Assembly: GCF_002116905.1 (NCBI RefSeq)
Contig: NZ_CP015118.1
Span: forward strand, 2,232,001 to 2,296,000
DNA from: Piscinibacter gummiphilus
GTDB lineage: Bacteria; Pseudomonadota; Gammaproteobacteria; Burkholderiales; Burkholderiaceae_C
Reading direction: 5' to 3'
DNA: 64,000 nt
The position numbers and the translations under genes were made by a program. This document shows positions 25,608 through 34,899 of this stretch, one piece after another. A model generated the notes under the pieces. That model did no database searches and was not told where the DNA came from. It saw only the letters and a program-made list of their open reading frames with translations. Every line of letters begins with the position of its first letter. Positions within the stretch are counted from its first letter, which is position 1.

Positions 25608-27869
25608 ATGCAATTCCAGGCCAACTTCCCCATCCTCATCGCGCACCGCGATGTCGCCGCCCAGTCGGTGGCCGGCGTCCGCCTGCGCCAGATCCAGCAC
25701 GAGCTCGAGCGCAACGGGTGGAAGGTGATGCTCGTCGACACGCGCGAGGACGCGGGCATCGTCGCGGGCGCGCACCGCGGCCTCGGCGCCATCGTGTTCA
25801 GTGCCGAAGGGGCCGCCGGCAAGCCGGACGTGCTGAAGGAGGTGGTCCGGCAGCTGACCTCGGTGCACGAACGCGCCCCGGGCCTGCCGATCATCGCGCT
25901 CGGCGAATCCGCCACGATCCGCGGCGACCAGCCGCAGGCGGCCGAGGCGCTGCGCAACGTCGCGGCCATCCTGTACCTGTACGAAGACACCGCCGAGTTC
26001 CTCGCCCGCCAGATCATGCGGGTGGCGACGAGCTACCTCGAAGGCCTGCTGCCGCCCTTCTTCAAGGCGCTGGCGCACCACACCGAACGTTCCGCGTACT
26101 CGTGGCACACGCCGGGCCACGCCGGTGGCGTCGGCTTCCTGAAGTCGCCGGTGGGCCACGCGATGCACGCGTTCTTCGGCGAGAACACGCTGCGCTCGGA
26201 CCTGTCGATCTCGGTGCCCGAACTGGGCTCGCTGCTGGATCACACCGGCCCGGTCAAGGAAGCCGAGGCCTTCGCGGCCCGCGTGTTCGGCTCGGACCAC
26301 ACGTACTTCGTCACCAACGGCACGTCCACGGCGAACAAGGTGGTGTGGCACTCCATGGCCGGGCGCGACGACCTCGTGATCGTCGACCGCAACTGCCACA
26401 AGTCGCTGCTGCACTCGCTGATCATGACCGGCGCGACGCCGATCTACTTCGCGCCCACGCGCAACGACTACGGCATCATCGGCCCGATCCCGCTGTCGCA
26501 GTTCTCGCCCGAGGCCATCGCCGAGAAGGTGGCGGCCAGCCCGCTCGCCCGCGGCAAGAAGGGCCCGGCCCGCATCGCCGTCGTCACGAACTCGACGTAC
26601 GACGGTCTCTGCTACAACGCCGAGAAGATCAAGGCCGTGGTGGCCGACCAGGTGGACGCGCTCCACTTCGACGAGGCGTGGTACGCCTACGCGGCCTTCC
26701 ACGAGTTCTACGCCGGCCGCCACGCGATGGGCGTGCCGCGCGGCCATGCGCGGGCCGACCACACGCTGGTGTTCGCGACCCACTCGACGCACAAGCTGCT
26801 CGCGGCGTTCTCGCAGGCGTCGATGATCCACATCCAGGAGTCGAACACCCGCAAGATCGACACGACGCGCTTCAACGACGCGTTCATGATGCACGGCTCG
26901 ACCTCGCCGCACTACGGCATCATCGCGTCGCTCGACGTCAGCTCCGCGATGATGGAAGGTCCCGCCGGCCGCTCGATCGTGCAGGAGACCCACGACGAGG
27001 CGATGCACTTCCGCCAGGCGCTGGCTGCGGTGGGGAAGGGCTACGCCGCGCCCGACTGGTGGTTCAAGGTGTGGCAGCCCGACGGGCTCGACCTCACGGC
27101 GTCGCCGCGCACGCCCGACTGGGTGCTCGCCCCCGACGCCGAATGGCACGGCTTCGGCCACCTCGCCGACGACTACATCCTGCTCGACCCGATCAAGGTC
27201 ACGGTGCTCACCCCGGGCCTCGGCCGCGGTGCCCACCTGGAGGAGCGCGGCATCCCGGCCGCCGTGGTCAGCAAGTACCTGTGGGAGCGCGGCCTCGTCG
27301 TCGAGAAGACCGGCCTCTACAGCTTCCTGATCCTCTTCACCCTCGGCATCACGCGCGGCAAGTGGAGCTCGATGGTGGACGCGCTGGTCGACTTCAAGGC
27401 CGACTACGACCGCAACGCGCCGCTGCGCAAGACGCTGCCGAGCGTGGCGGCGTCCGCGGGCGATGCCTACGCCGGCTGGGGGCTGCGCGACCTGTGCGAG
27501 GCGGTGCACGCCTCGAACCGCGAGAACGACACGGCCCGGGCGATGAACGCGATGTACACCGAACTGCCCGAACCCGCGATGAAGCCGTCGGACGCGTACG
27601 ACCGCCTGGTGCACGGTGCGGTCGAACCCGTGCCCATCGAGCAGCTGAAGGGCCGCATCGCCGCCGTGATGATCGTGCCGTACCCGCCGGGCATCCCGCT
27701 GATCATGCCGGGCGAACGCTTCTCGACGGACTCCATCGTCGAGTACCTCAAGTCCGCCCGCGCCACCGACGACCGCTTCCCGGGCTTCGAGAGCGACATC
27801 CACGGCCTGCGCTTCGACACGGGCCCGGACGGCCACAAGCGCTGGCTGGTCGACTGCGTCAAGGAATGA
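25608..27869 (+). CDS. Arginine/lysine-type PLP decarboxylase (acid-inducible family)
   Basis: This 753-residue protein has the layout of the inducible Orn/Lys/Arg decarboxylases. A receiver-like wing domain (1-130) comes first, then the PLP domain with NCHKSLLHSLI, STYDGLCYN, LHFDEAWYAYAAFH and the PLP lysine in HSTHKLLAAFSQASMIH. The C-terminal domain ends in FPGFESDIHGL. Both AdiA-like (TNSTYDGLCYN) and lysine-decarboxylase-like (VVEKTGLYSF) features occur, so arginine versus lysine is not settled. The reaction consumes a proton and makes agmatine or cadaverine. It resembles the separate copy at 46243 more than its neighbour at 27895. Confidence 0.88.
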   Translation: MQFQANFPILIAHRDVAAQSVAGVRLRQIQHELERNGWKVMLVDTREDAGIVAGAHRGLGAIVFSAEGAAGKPDVLKEVVRQLTSVHERAPGLPIIALGESATIRGDQPQAAEALRNVAAILYLYEDTAEFLARQIMRVATSYLEGLLPPFFKALAHHTERSAYSWHTPGHAGGVGFLKSPVGHAMHAFFGENTLRSDLSISVPELGSLLDHTGPVKEAEAFAARVFGSDHTYFVTNGTSTANKVVWHSMAGRDDLVIVDRNCHKSLLHSLIMTGATPIYFAPTRNDYGIIGPIPLSQFSPEAIAEKVAASPLARGKKGPARIAVVTNSTYDGLCYNAEKIKAVVADQVDALHFDEAWYAYAAFHEFYAGRHAMGVPRGHARADHTLVFATHSTHKLLAAFSQASMIHIQESNTRKIDTTRFNDAFMMHGSTSPHYGIIASLDVSSAMMEGPAGRSIVQETHDEAMHFRQALAAVGKGYAAPDWWFKVWQPDGLDLTASPRTPDWVLAPDAEWHGFGHLADDYILLDPIKVTVLTPGLGRGAHLEERGIPAAVVSKYLWERGLVVEKTGLYSFLILFTLGITRGKWSSMVDALVDFKADYDRNAPLRKTLPSVAASAGDAYAGWGLRDLCEAVHASNRENDTARAMNAMYTELPEPAMKPSDAYDRLVHGAVEPVPIEQLKGRIAAVMIVPYPPGIPLIMPGERFSTDSIVEYLKSARATDDRFPGFESDIHGLRFDTGPDGHKRWLVDCVKE

Positions 27870-27894
27870 CCCACCGCCAACGGAGGACCGCACC

Positions 27895-30264
27895 ATGACC
27901 CCGTATCCCGTGAAGGGCGCCCGCCTGCCCATCCCGTTCCAGCGCCTGCTGAAGGTGGTGGCCGTCGTCGACCGCGCCAACGCGCAGATCGCCGAGCTGC
28001 TCGCGATGATCACCGCCGAGGGCTACGAGGTCGAGGTGACCGACACCTTCGACCGCGACATCACCGAGGACGCCGCCGTCGGCGCGTACATCGCGCTGAT
28101 CGACGGTGACCGCCTCGAACACGCCCGCCGCATCGGCAAGGCCGTGCGCGACGCGGGCTTCCGCACCCCGCTGTGGGCGCTGGCCGACTCGCACCGCATC
28201 TCCGACCTCGCGGTGTACGACCTGACCGGCGAGGTCGACGGGTACATCTACCTCGGGCAGCAGACACCGTCGTACTACGCGAAGCAGGTGATCACGAGCC
28301 TCGTGGCCTACGGCACCTCGCTGCTGCCGCCGTTCTTCGGCGGGCTGATGTCGTACGACAGCGGCGGCAACATCGCGTTCGACTGCCCGGGCCACCAGGG
28401 CGGGCAGTTCTACCGCAAGTCACCGGCCGGGCAGCTGTTCTTCAAGCACTTCGGCGAGGCGATCTTCCGCAACGACCTGTGCAACGCGGACGTGGACCTC
28501 GGCGACCTGCTGATCCACGAAGGTGCCGCGGCCTCCGCGCAGAAGCACGCGGCCGAGGTGTTCGGCGCGGACAAGACCTACTTCGTGCTCAACGGCACCA
28601 GCACCTCGAACAAGGTGGTGGCGAACTCCGTGCTCAAGCGCGGCGACCTCGTGCTGTTCGACCGCAACAACCACAAGTCGCTGCACCACGGGGCGCTCGT
28701 GCAGGCCGGCGCGATCCCGATCTTCCTGCCCACCGCGCGCAACGCGTTCGGCATGATCGGGGCGGTGGACTGGGAGGCCTGGGACGAGGCGTATCTGCGC
28801 GAGCAGATCCGCCGCCACCCGCTCGTGAAGGACCCGGAGCGCGCCGGCGCGGCGCGGCCGTTCCGCCTCGCGTGCATCCAGCTCGCCACGTACGACGGCA
28901 CGGTCTACAACGTGCGCAAGGTGCTCGAGCGCATCGGCCACCTGTGCGACTACGTGCTGTGGGACGAGGCCTGGATCGGCTACAACGCGTTCCACCCGCT
29001 GTTCAACGACCACAGCCCCATGCGGCTCGAGTCGCTGCCGCCGGAGGCGCCCGGGCTGTTCTCGACGCAGTCGGTGCACAAGCAGGGCGCCGGGCTGTCG
29101 CAGGCCTCGCAGATCCACAAGCGCGACGACCACCTGCGCGGCCAGCCGCGCTACGTCGAGCACAAGCGCTTCAACGAGGCCTTCCTGATGACGGCCTCGA
29201 CCTCGCCGTTCTACCCGCTGTTCGCGTCGCTCGACGTCAACGCGAAGATGCACGAGGGCAGGGCGGGCGAGATGATGTGGGACCGCTGCATCGGGCTGGG
29301 CATCGAGGCGCGCAAGAAGTTCCGCCAGTTCGTCCACCACTACACCGCCACGGGCAAGACGCCGGCCGAGCAGTGGTTCTTCGACCCGTTCGTGCCCGAC
29401 CTGGTGTCGCTGAAGGATTCGAAACACGCGGCCGACGCGACCGAGGTGGCGTGGGAGAGCCTGCCCACCGAGGTGATCCGGCGCGAGCAGCAGTGCTGGA
29501 CCTTCCGCCCCGGCGCGAAGTGGCACGGCTACGCCGGCTACAGCGACGGGTACGCGATGGTCGACCCGAACAAGCTCGCGCTGCTGACCCCCGGCATCGA
29601 CCGCCGCACGGGCGAGTACCTCGACTTCGGCGTGCCGGCCACGGTGGTGGCGAACTTCCTGCGCGAGGAGCGGGTGGTGCCCGAGAAGTGCGACCTCAAC
29701 AGCATCCTCTTCCTGATGACACCGGCCGAGGACGAGGGCAAGCTCAACACGCTGATCGCCAAGCTGGTGAAGTTCAAGAACCTGTGGGACCGCGACGCGC
29801 CGCTGCAGGAAGTGCTGCCGACGCTGTACGAGTCCCATGCCGAGCGCTACCGCGGCTACACGCTGCGGGCCGTCTGCAACGAGATGCACGCGTTCTACCG
29901 GGAGCGCGACGTCAAGGGGCTGCAGCGCCGATGCTTCCGCGCCGAGAGTTTTCCGGAGCTCGCGATGACGTCGAAGGAGGCCTACGAGGCGCTGGTGGCC
30001 AACGAGGTGGACTACATCCCGCTCGACCAGATGACGGGCCGCATCTCCGCGACGCTCGCGCTGATCTACCCGCCGGGCATCGGCGTCGTGGTCCCGGGCG
30101 AACGCTGGGACGAGCGAGCGCGGCCGATGCTCGACTACTTCCTCGCCTTCGAGGAATCGTTCAACCGCTTCCCCGGATTCAACTACGAAGTGCAGGGCGT
30201 CTACCAGGAGGTTCAGGACGGGCGCATCCGGTTCCACACCTACGCGGTCCGTGAGCCGCGGTAG
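27895..30264 (+). CDS. speF: Ornithine decarboxylase, inducible SpeC/SpeF type
   Basis: The 789-residue protein has a wing domain, PLP domain and C-terminal domain. The PLP lysine segment is QSVHKQGAGLSQASQIHKR. The following AFLMTASTSPFYPLFASLDVN, then PGIDRRTGEYLDFGVPATVV and VPEKCDLNSILFLMTPAED, match the ornithine decarboxylases SpeC/SpeF closely. This separates it from the arginine/lysine type just upstream. It makes putrescine from ornithine and uses up a cytoplasmic proton. A PotE-like antiporter gene follows by 15 bases, reproducing the speF-potE pairing. Ornithine can come from the ArcA-ArcB reactions encoded downstream. Confidence 0.88.
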   Translation: MTPYPVKGARLPIPFQRLLKVVAVVDRANAQIAELLAMITAEGYEVEVTDTFDRDITEDAAVGAYIALIDGDRLEHARRIGKAVRDAGFRTPLWALADSHRISDLAVYDLTGEVDGYIYLGQQTPSYYAKQVITSLVAYGTSLLPPFFGGLMSYDSGGNIAFDCPGHQGGQFYRKSPAGQLFFKHFGEAIFRNDLCNADVDLGDLLIHEGAAASAQKHAAEVFGADKTYFVLNGTSTSNKVVANSVLKRGDLVLFDRNNHKSLHHGALVQAGAIPIFLPTARNAFGMIGAVDWEAWDEAYLREQIRRHPLVKDPERAGAARPFRLACIQLATYDGTVYNVRKVLERIGHLCDYVLWDEAWIGYNAFHPLFNDHSPMRLESLPPEAPGLFSTQSVHKQGAGLSQASQIHKRDDHLRGQPRYVEHKRFNEAFLMTASTSPFYPLFASLDVNAKMHEGRAGEMMWDRCIGLGIEARKKFRQFVHHYTATGKTPAEQWFFDPFVPDLVSLKDSKHAADATEVAWESLPTEVIRREQQCWTFRPGAKWHGYAGYSDGYAMVDPNKLALLTPGIDRRTGEYLDFGVPATVVANFLREERVVPEKCDLNSILFLMTPAEDEGKLNTLIAKLVKFKNLWDRDAPLQEVLPTLYESHAERYRGYTLRAVCNEMHAFYRERDVKGLQRRCFRAESFPELAMTSKEAYEALVANEVDYIPLDQMTGRISATLALIYPPGIGVVVPGERWDERARPMLDYFLAFEESFNRFPGFNYEVQGVYQEVQDGRIRFHTYAVREPR

Positions 30265-30279
30265 ACCAAGGAGAATGCC

Positions 30280-31638
30280 ATGAGCGACCAGAAGAAGATG
30301 AGCGTCACGCAGCTGACGTTCATCGTCACCGTGAACATGATGGGGTCCGGCATCATCATGCTGCCGGCCAACATGGCCCAGGTGGGGGCCATCTCCCTGC
30401 TGTCCTGGCTCGTCACCGCGATCGGCTCCCTCGCGATCGCGTACGGCTTCGCGCAGGCGGGGGTCTTCAACCAGCGCACCGGGGGCCTCGCGGCCTACGC
30501 CGAGGACGCCTACGGGCGCGACGGCTACTTCCTCGTGTTCTTCCTCTACTTCATCTCGCTGGCCATCGCCAACGTGGCGGTCGCGAGTTCGGCGCTCGGG
30601 TACCTGGCGGCGTTCTTCCCCGCGCTGACGGCCTCGCCCGTTGCCACCTGCGTGGGCGTGATCGCGCTGCTGTGGATCACCACCTTCGCGAACTTCGGCG
30701 GCCCGAGCGTGACCGGGCGCATCGGGTCGGTGACGGTGTGGGGCGTCATCCTGCCGGTGGGCTTCATCTCGATCTTCGGCTGGTTCTGGTTCAGCGGTTC
30801 GACCTTCGGCGAGGCATGGAATCCGAAGGGCCTGAAGCTGATCGAGGGCATGGGGTCCAGCATCTCGCTGACGCTGTGGGCCTTCCTCGGCATGGAGTCG
30901 GCCTCGCAGAACGCCTCGGCGGTCGAGAACCCGAAGCGCGACGTGCCGCTCGCGTGCATGTTCGGCACGCTCGGCGCCGCGGCGGTCTACATCCTGTCGA
31001 CCACGGCCATCCAGGGCATCGTGCCGAACGCCGAGCTCGCCGCGTCCACCGGACCGTTCGGCCTCGCGTACGCGAAGATGTTCAACCCGACGATCGGCTC
31101 GATCGTGATGGTGCTCGCGGTGATGGCCTGCCTGGGCTCGCTGCTCGGCTGGCAGTTCACGCTGAGCCAGACCGCCAAGGATGCCGCCGACACGGGCATG
31201 TTCCCGTCGCTGTTCGCCAAGGCCAACCGTTTCGGCGCGCCGGTCACCGGGATGATCATCATGGGCGTCGTGCAGTCGGTGATGGCGCTGTCGACGATCT
31301 CGCCGAACCTGAGCGAGCAGTTCGCCGCGCTGGTCAACCTCGCGGTGGTCACGAACGTGCTGCCGTACATCGTCGCGCTGTCGGCCCTCTTCGTCATCAT
31401 GCGCGGGGCCGGCGTGGAGCGGTCGGTGTACCTGCGCAACGGCATCGTCGCGGTGGTCGCGATGCTGTATTCGATCTACGCGCTGTGGGCCTCCGGCAAG
31501 GATGCCGTGATGGGCGGCATGATCGTGCTCGCGCTCGGGTTCGTGGTCTACGGCTTCCTCGCGGCGCGCCAGTCGGCCGCGAAGGCGCCGGCGCCGCGAA
31601 CGGCGTCGGGCGGTGTCCAAGCCACTGCGGGAGCCTGA
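30280..31638 (+). CDS. potE: Putrescine:ornithine antiporter PotE-like (APC superfamily)
   Basis: The 452-residue product has about 12 membrane segments and PotE signatures: VQLT-like N-terminus, NMMGSGIIMLPANMAQVGAIS, then WFWFSGSTF and WAFLGMESASQNASAVENPKRDVPLA. GSLLGWQFTLSQ and TISPNLSEQFAALVNLAVVTN follow. It would exchange cytoplasmic putrescine for external ornithine. Arginine/agmatine exchange is the main alternative because a likely arginine decarboxylase is in the same operon. It begins behind AAGGAGAA, 15 bases after speF. Confidence 0.9.
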   Translation: MSDQKKMSVTQLTFIVTVNMMGSGIIMLPANMAQVGAISLLSWLVTAIGSLAIAYGFAQAGVFNQRTGGLAAYAEDAYGRDGYFLVFFLYFISLAIANVAVASSALGYLAAFFPALTASPVATCVGVIALLWITTFANFGGPSVTGRIGSVTVWGVILPVGFISIFGWFWFSGSTFGEAWNPKGLKLIEGMGSSISLTLWAFLGMESASQNASAVENPKRDVPLACMFGTLGAAAVYILSTTAIQGIVPNAELAASTGPFGLAYAKMFNPTIGSIVMVLAVMACLGSLLGWQFTLSQTAKDAADTGMFPSLFAKANRFGAPVTGMIIMGVVQSVMALSTISPNLSEQFAALVNLAVVTNVLPYIVALSALFVIMRGAGVERSVYLRNGIVAVVAMLYSIYALWASGKDAVMGGMIVLALGFVVYGFLAARQSAAKAPAPRTASGGVQATAGA

Positions 31639-31640
31639 CC

Positions 31641-32552
31641 ATGGAACACGCACTTCTTCTTCCCAAGGCGGTCTTCGCCGCGATCTTCGGTGTGCTCGTG
31701 ATGGCCGGTCCCGCGGCTGCGGCCGGCACGCTCGACAAGGTTCGCGAGGCGGGGCGCCTCACGATCGGCTACGACGACGATGCGCGCCCGGTCTCCTACA
31801 ACGAGGCGCCGGGCAAGCCGGCCGGCTATGCGATCGCCGTGTGCAACCGCGTCGCCGAGGCCGTGCGCACCGAACTCAAGGTGCCGGGGCTCACGGTGCA
31901 GTTCGTCGCCCTGCCGCGTGGCGAGGCGTTCGCGGCGCTCGAACAGGGGCGGGTGGACCTGCTCTGCGGGGCGGTGCCCACGCTCGAGCGGCGCGCGAAG
32001 GTCGACTTCTCGGTGCCCATCCTGCTGAGCGGCACCTCGGTCGCCGTCAGCTCCAACGCGCCGGTGCGGCTGGTGCAGGCGCTGAACAACCGGGTGGTCA
32101 ACGAACCCAACTGGCGCGGGTCGCTGAACCAGGCGCCGCAGCGGGTGAACCTCGGCGTGGCGGGCAGCACCACGCTCGAGAAGGCGCTGCGCGACGGCCT
32201 GCAGGAGCGGCGCATCGTCGCGAACGTCGTGACGGTGAAGGACGCCGCCGAAGGCGTGCAGAAGCTCGCCGACGGCCAACTGCACGCCTACTTCGACGAC
32301 CGCTCGCTGCTGACCAACGCGGTGGGGCGCCGCGACCGGCCGGGCGACTTCGCCGTGCTGGACCGCCTGTTCCGCCGCGACCTCGTCGCGCTCGGGGTGC
32401 GGCGCCAGGACGACGACTTCCGCCTGCTGGTCGACCGGACCCTCAGCCGCCTCTACCGCAGCAAGGAGTTCCCGGCGCTGTACGCGAGGGACATGGGCAC
32501 GCCGCCCGCGGGCGCGCTCGACTTTTTCCAGCTCGTCGCCTTGCCCGAATGA
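31641..32552 (+). CDS. Periplasmic amino-acid-binding protein (family 3 SBP), orphan
   Basis: The ATG at 31641 begins 2 bases after the potE stop. The 303-residue product has a signal peptide ending AAA and the family 3 extracellular solute-binding fold: LDKVREAGRLTIGYDDDARPVSYNE, KPAGYAIAVCNRVAEAV, ALEQGRVDLLCGAVPTLERRAKVDFSVP and LADGQLHAYFDDRSLL. Related proteins bind polar amino acids such as glutamate or aspartate for ABC importers. No ABC permease or ATPase gene is nearby, so it is an orphan receptor, possibly for arginine or ornithine, or a component for a permease elsewhere. Confidence 0.82.
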   Translation: MEHALLLPKAVFAAIFGVLVMAGPAAAAGTLDKVREAGRLTIGYDDDARPVSYNEAPGKPAGYAIAVCNRVAEAVRTELKVPGLTVQFVALPRGEAFAALEQGRVDLLCGAVPTLERRAKVDFSVPILLSGTSVAVSSNAPVRLVQALNNRVVNEPNWRGSLNQAPQRVNLGVAGSTTLEKALRDGLQERRIVANVVTVKDAAEGVQKLADGQLHAYFDDRSLLTNAVGRRDRPGDFAVLDRLFRRDLVALGVRRQDDDFRLLVDRTLSRLYRSKEFPALYARDMGTPPAGALDFFQLVALPE

Positions 32553-32631
32553 CGGGGCGCGGGGCCGTCCCCGCCGACCGCCACAGGGCACGCGCCGACG
32601 GCGGCGCGGCGCCCACTACCAGGAGCCTGCG

Positions 32632-33855
32632 ATGGAAAAGCTGGGTGTCTACAGTGAGGTGGGGAAGCTGAACACGGTGCTCGTGTGCCGGCCGGGGCAT
32701 GCGCACCAGCGCCTGACGCCGGGCAACGCCGCCGACCTGCTGTTCGACGACGTGATCTGGGTGCAGGAAGCCCAGAAGGACCACTTCGACTTCGTGCTGA
32801 AGATGAAGGAGCGTGGCGTCGAGGTGCTCGAGCTGCACGACCTGCTGGCCACCGTGCTGGAGAACCCCGAGGCGCGCGCCTGGGTGCTCGACCGCCGCAT
32901 CACCGTCAACGACGTGGGCCTCCACCTGGTGGACGTGGTGCGGCCGTGGCTCGACGCGATGCCGGCCGCGCAGCTGACGGACCACCTGATCGGCGGCATC
33001 GCGATGCTCGACCTGCCGAAGAGCGAGGTGTCGACGATGCTGCTCGACGCGGTCGGGCCGACGGAGTTCGTGATTCCTCCGCTGCCGAACACGCTGTTCC
33101 AGCGCGACCCGTCGTCGTGGATCTACGGGGGCGTCACGTGCAACTCGATGTACTGGCAGGCGCGCAAGCCCGAGACGCTGCTGCAGCGGGCCGTGTACCA
33201 CTTCCACCCGCGCTTCACGAAACACACGTTCCCGATCTGGTGGGGCGACTCCGACGAACACTTCGGCGCCTCGTCGCTCGAAGGGGGCGACATCATGCCC
33301 ATCGGCAATGGCGTCGTGCTCATCGGCATGGGCGAGCGAACCACCCGCCAGGCCGTGATCCAGGTCGCCGAATCGCTGTTCGCGAAGGGGGCCGCCGAAC
33401 GCGTGGTGGGTTGCCTGATGCCCAAGAGCCGGGCCGCGATGCACCTCGACACCGTGTTCAGCTTCTGCGACCGCGACCTCGTGACGGCCTTCCGCGACGT
33501 GGCCGACCAGGTGCGCTGCTACAGCATGCGCCCGGCCGGCAACGGCACGCTCGACGTGCGGCCCGACAAGGGCCACCTGTTCGACGTGGTGCGCGACGCG
33601 CTCGCCCTGAACGACCTGCGGGTCGTCGAAACCGGCGGCAACCACTGGCAGGCGGCACGCGAACAGTGGGACGACGGCAACAACGTCGTCGCGCTCGCGC
33701 CGGGTGTCGTCGTCGCGTACGACCGCAACACCCACACCAACACGCTGCTGCGCAAGGCGGGCGTGGAGGTGGTGACCGTGCGCGGCTCCGAACTCGGCCG
33801 CGGCCGGGGCGGTGGCCACTGCATGACGTGCCCGATCTCGCGCGATCCGGCCTGA
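32632..33855 (+). CDS. arcA: Arginine deiminase
   Basis: The 407-residue product hydrolyses arginine to citrulline and ammonia. ADI features are all visible: VYSEVGKLNTVLVCRPG near the N-terminus, VLLDAVG-like helix, NTLFQRDPSSWIYGGVTCN (about 144-162), FPIWWGD, LEGGDIMPIGNGVVLIGMGERT and the catalytic Cys in GGHCMTCPISR (about residue 397). It starts the arcABC set. The 79-base gap before it contains GC-rich sequence but no clear promoter, and the ribosome site is CCAGGAG. The ammonia produced helps raise pH. Confidence 0.95.
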   Translation: MEKLGVYSEVGKLNTVLVCRPGHAHQRLTPGNAADLLFDDVIWVQEAQKDHFDFVLKMKERGVEVLELHDLLATVLENPEARAWVLDRRITVNDVGLHLVDVVRPWLDAMPAAQLTDHLIGGIAMLDLPKSEVSTMLLDAVGPTEFVIPPLPNTLFQRDPSSWIYGGVTCNSMYWQARKPETLLQRAVYHFHPRFTKHTFPIWWGDSDEHFGASSLEGGDIMPIGNGVVLIGMGERTTRQAVIQVAESLFAKGAAERVVGCLMPKSRAAMHLDTVFSFCDRDLVTAFRDVADQVRCYSMRPAGNGTLDVRPDKGHLFDVVRDALALNDLRVVETGGNHWQAAREQWDDGNNVVALAPGVVVAYDRNTHTNTLLRKAGVEVVTVRGSELGRGRGGGHCMTCPISRDPA

Positions 33856-33884
33856 ACCCCATCCGTCTTCCACAGGAGAACCCC

Positions 33885-34889
33885 ATGAGCCTGAACCTGC
33901 GCAACCGCTCGCTGCTGACCGTCCAGGACTACACCCAGCGCGAGTTCCGCTACCTGCTCGACCTCGCCCGCGACCTCAAGCGCGCGAAGTACGCCCGCAC
34001 CGAGCAGCGCCACCTCGTCGACAAGGAGATCTGCCTGATCTTCGAGAAGACCTCGACCCGCACCCGCTGTGCGTTCGAGGTCGCGTGCCACGACCAGGGC
34101 GCGAACGTGACCTACCTCGATCCGTCGGGCTCGCAGATCGGCCACAAGGAGTCCTTCAAGGACACCGCGCGCGTGCTGGGCCGCATGTACGACGCGATCG
34201 AGTACCGCGGGTCCAGCCAGACCGGCGTCGAGACCCTCGCCAGATACGCCGGCGTGCCCGTCTTCAACGGCCTCACCGACGAGTACCACCCGACCCAGAT
34301 GCTCGCCGACGTGCTGACGATGCGCGAGCACAGCGACAAGCCGCTGCAGCAGATCAAGTACGCGTTCCTCGGCGACACCCGCAACAACATGGGCCACTCG
34401 CTGATGATCGTCGGCTGCATGATGGGCATGGACGTGCGGCTGTGCGGGCCGAAGAAGCTGTGGCCGGCCGAGGAGTACGTGACGATCGCCCGCGGGCTGG
34501 AGCAGAAGTACGGCGCGAAGCTCACGATCACCGACGACGTCGATGCCGCCGTGAAGGACTGCGACTTCATCCACACCGACGTGTGGGTGTCGATGGGCGA
34601 GCCGAAGGAGGTCTGGAAGGAGCGCATCGAGCTGCTGATGCCGTACCAGGTCAACGCCGCGATGATGAAGAAGACCGGCAACTCGCAGACCCGCTTCATG
34701 CACTGCCTCCCGGCCTTCCACGACACCGAGACCACGCTCGGCAAGCAGATCGCCGAGACCTACGGCATCACGAACGGCCTCGAGGTGACCGACGAGGTGT
34801 TCGAGTCGGAGTGGAACATCGCCTTCGAGCAGGCGGAGAACCGCCTCCACACGATCAAGGCCATCCTCGTGGCCACGCTCGGCGACTGA
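33885..34889 (+). CDS. arcB: Ornithine carbamoyltransferase, catabolic
   Basis: The ATG at 33885 follows ACAGGAG. The 334-residue enzyme has the carbamoyl-phosphate site FEKTSTRTRCAFE (about 54-66), then HPTQMLADVLTM (about 135-146) and the ornithine-site motif HCLPAFHD (about 273-280). Length and the EVWKERIELLMPYQVN segment resemble the catabolic ArcB type. In this operon it phosphorolyses citrulline to ornithine and carbamoyl phosphate; the ornithine can then feed SpeF and PotE. An anabolic ArgF role is possible but not suggested by context. Confidence 0.93.
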   Translation: MSLNLRNRSLLTVQDYTQREFRYLLDLARDLKRAKYARTEQRHLVDKEICLIFEKTSTRTRCAFEVACHDQGANVTYLDPSGSQIGHKESFKDTARVLGRMYDAIEYRGSSQTGVETLARYAGVPVFNGLTDEYHPTQMLADVLTMREHSDKPLQQIKYAFLGDTRNNMGHSLMIVGCMMGMDVRLCGPKKLWPAEEYVTIARGLEQKYGAKLTITDDVDAAVKDCDFIHTDVWVSMGEPKEVWKERIELLMPYQVNAAMMKKTGNSQTRFMHCLPAFHDTETTLGKQIAETYGITNGLEVTDEVFESEWNIAFEQAENRLHTIKAILVATLGD

Positions 34890-34899
34890 GGAGGGGGCC

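Noticed and set aside
28420..31653. Open frame of about 1077 codons antisense to the ornithine decarboxylase and potE
   Set aside because: The translation is a Arg/His/Val-rich shadow without motifs, and the sense strand is clearly coding.
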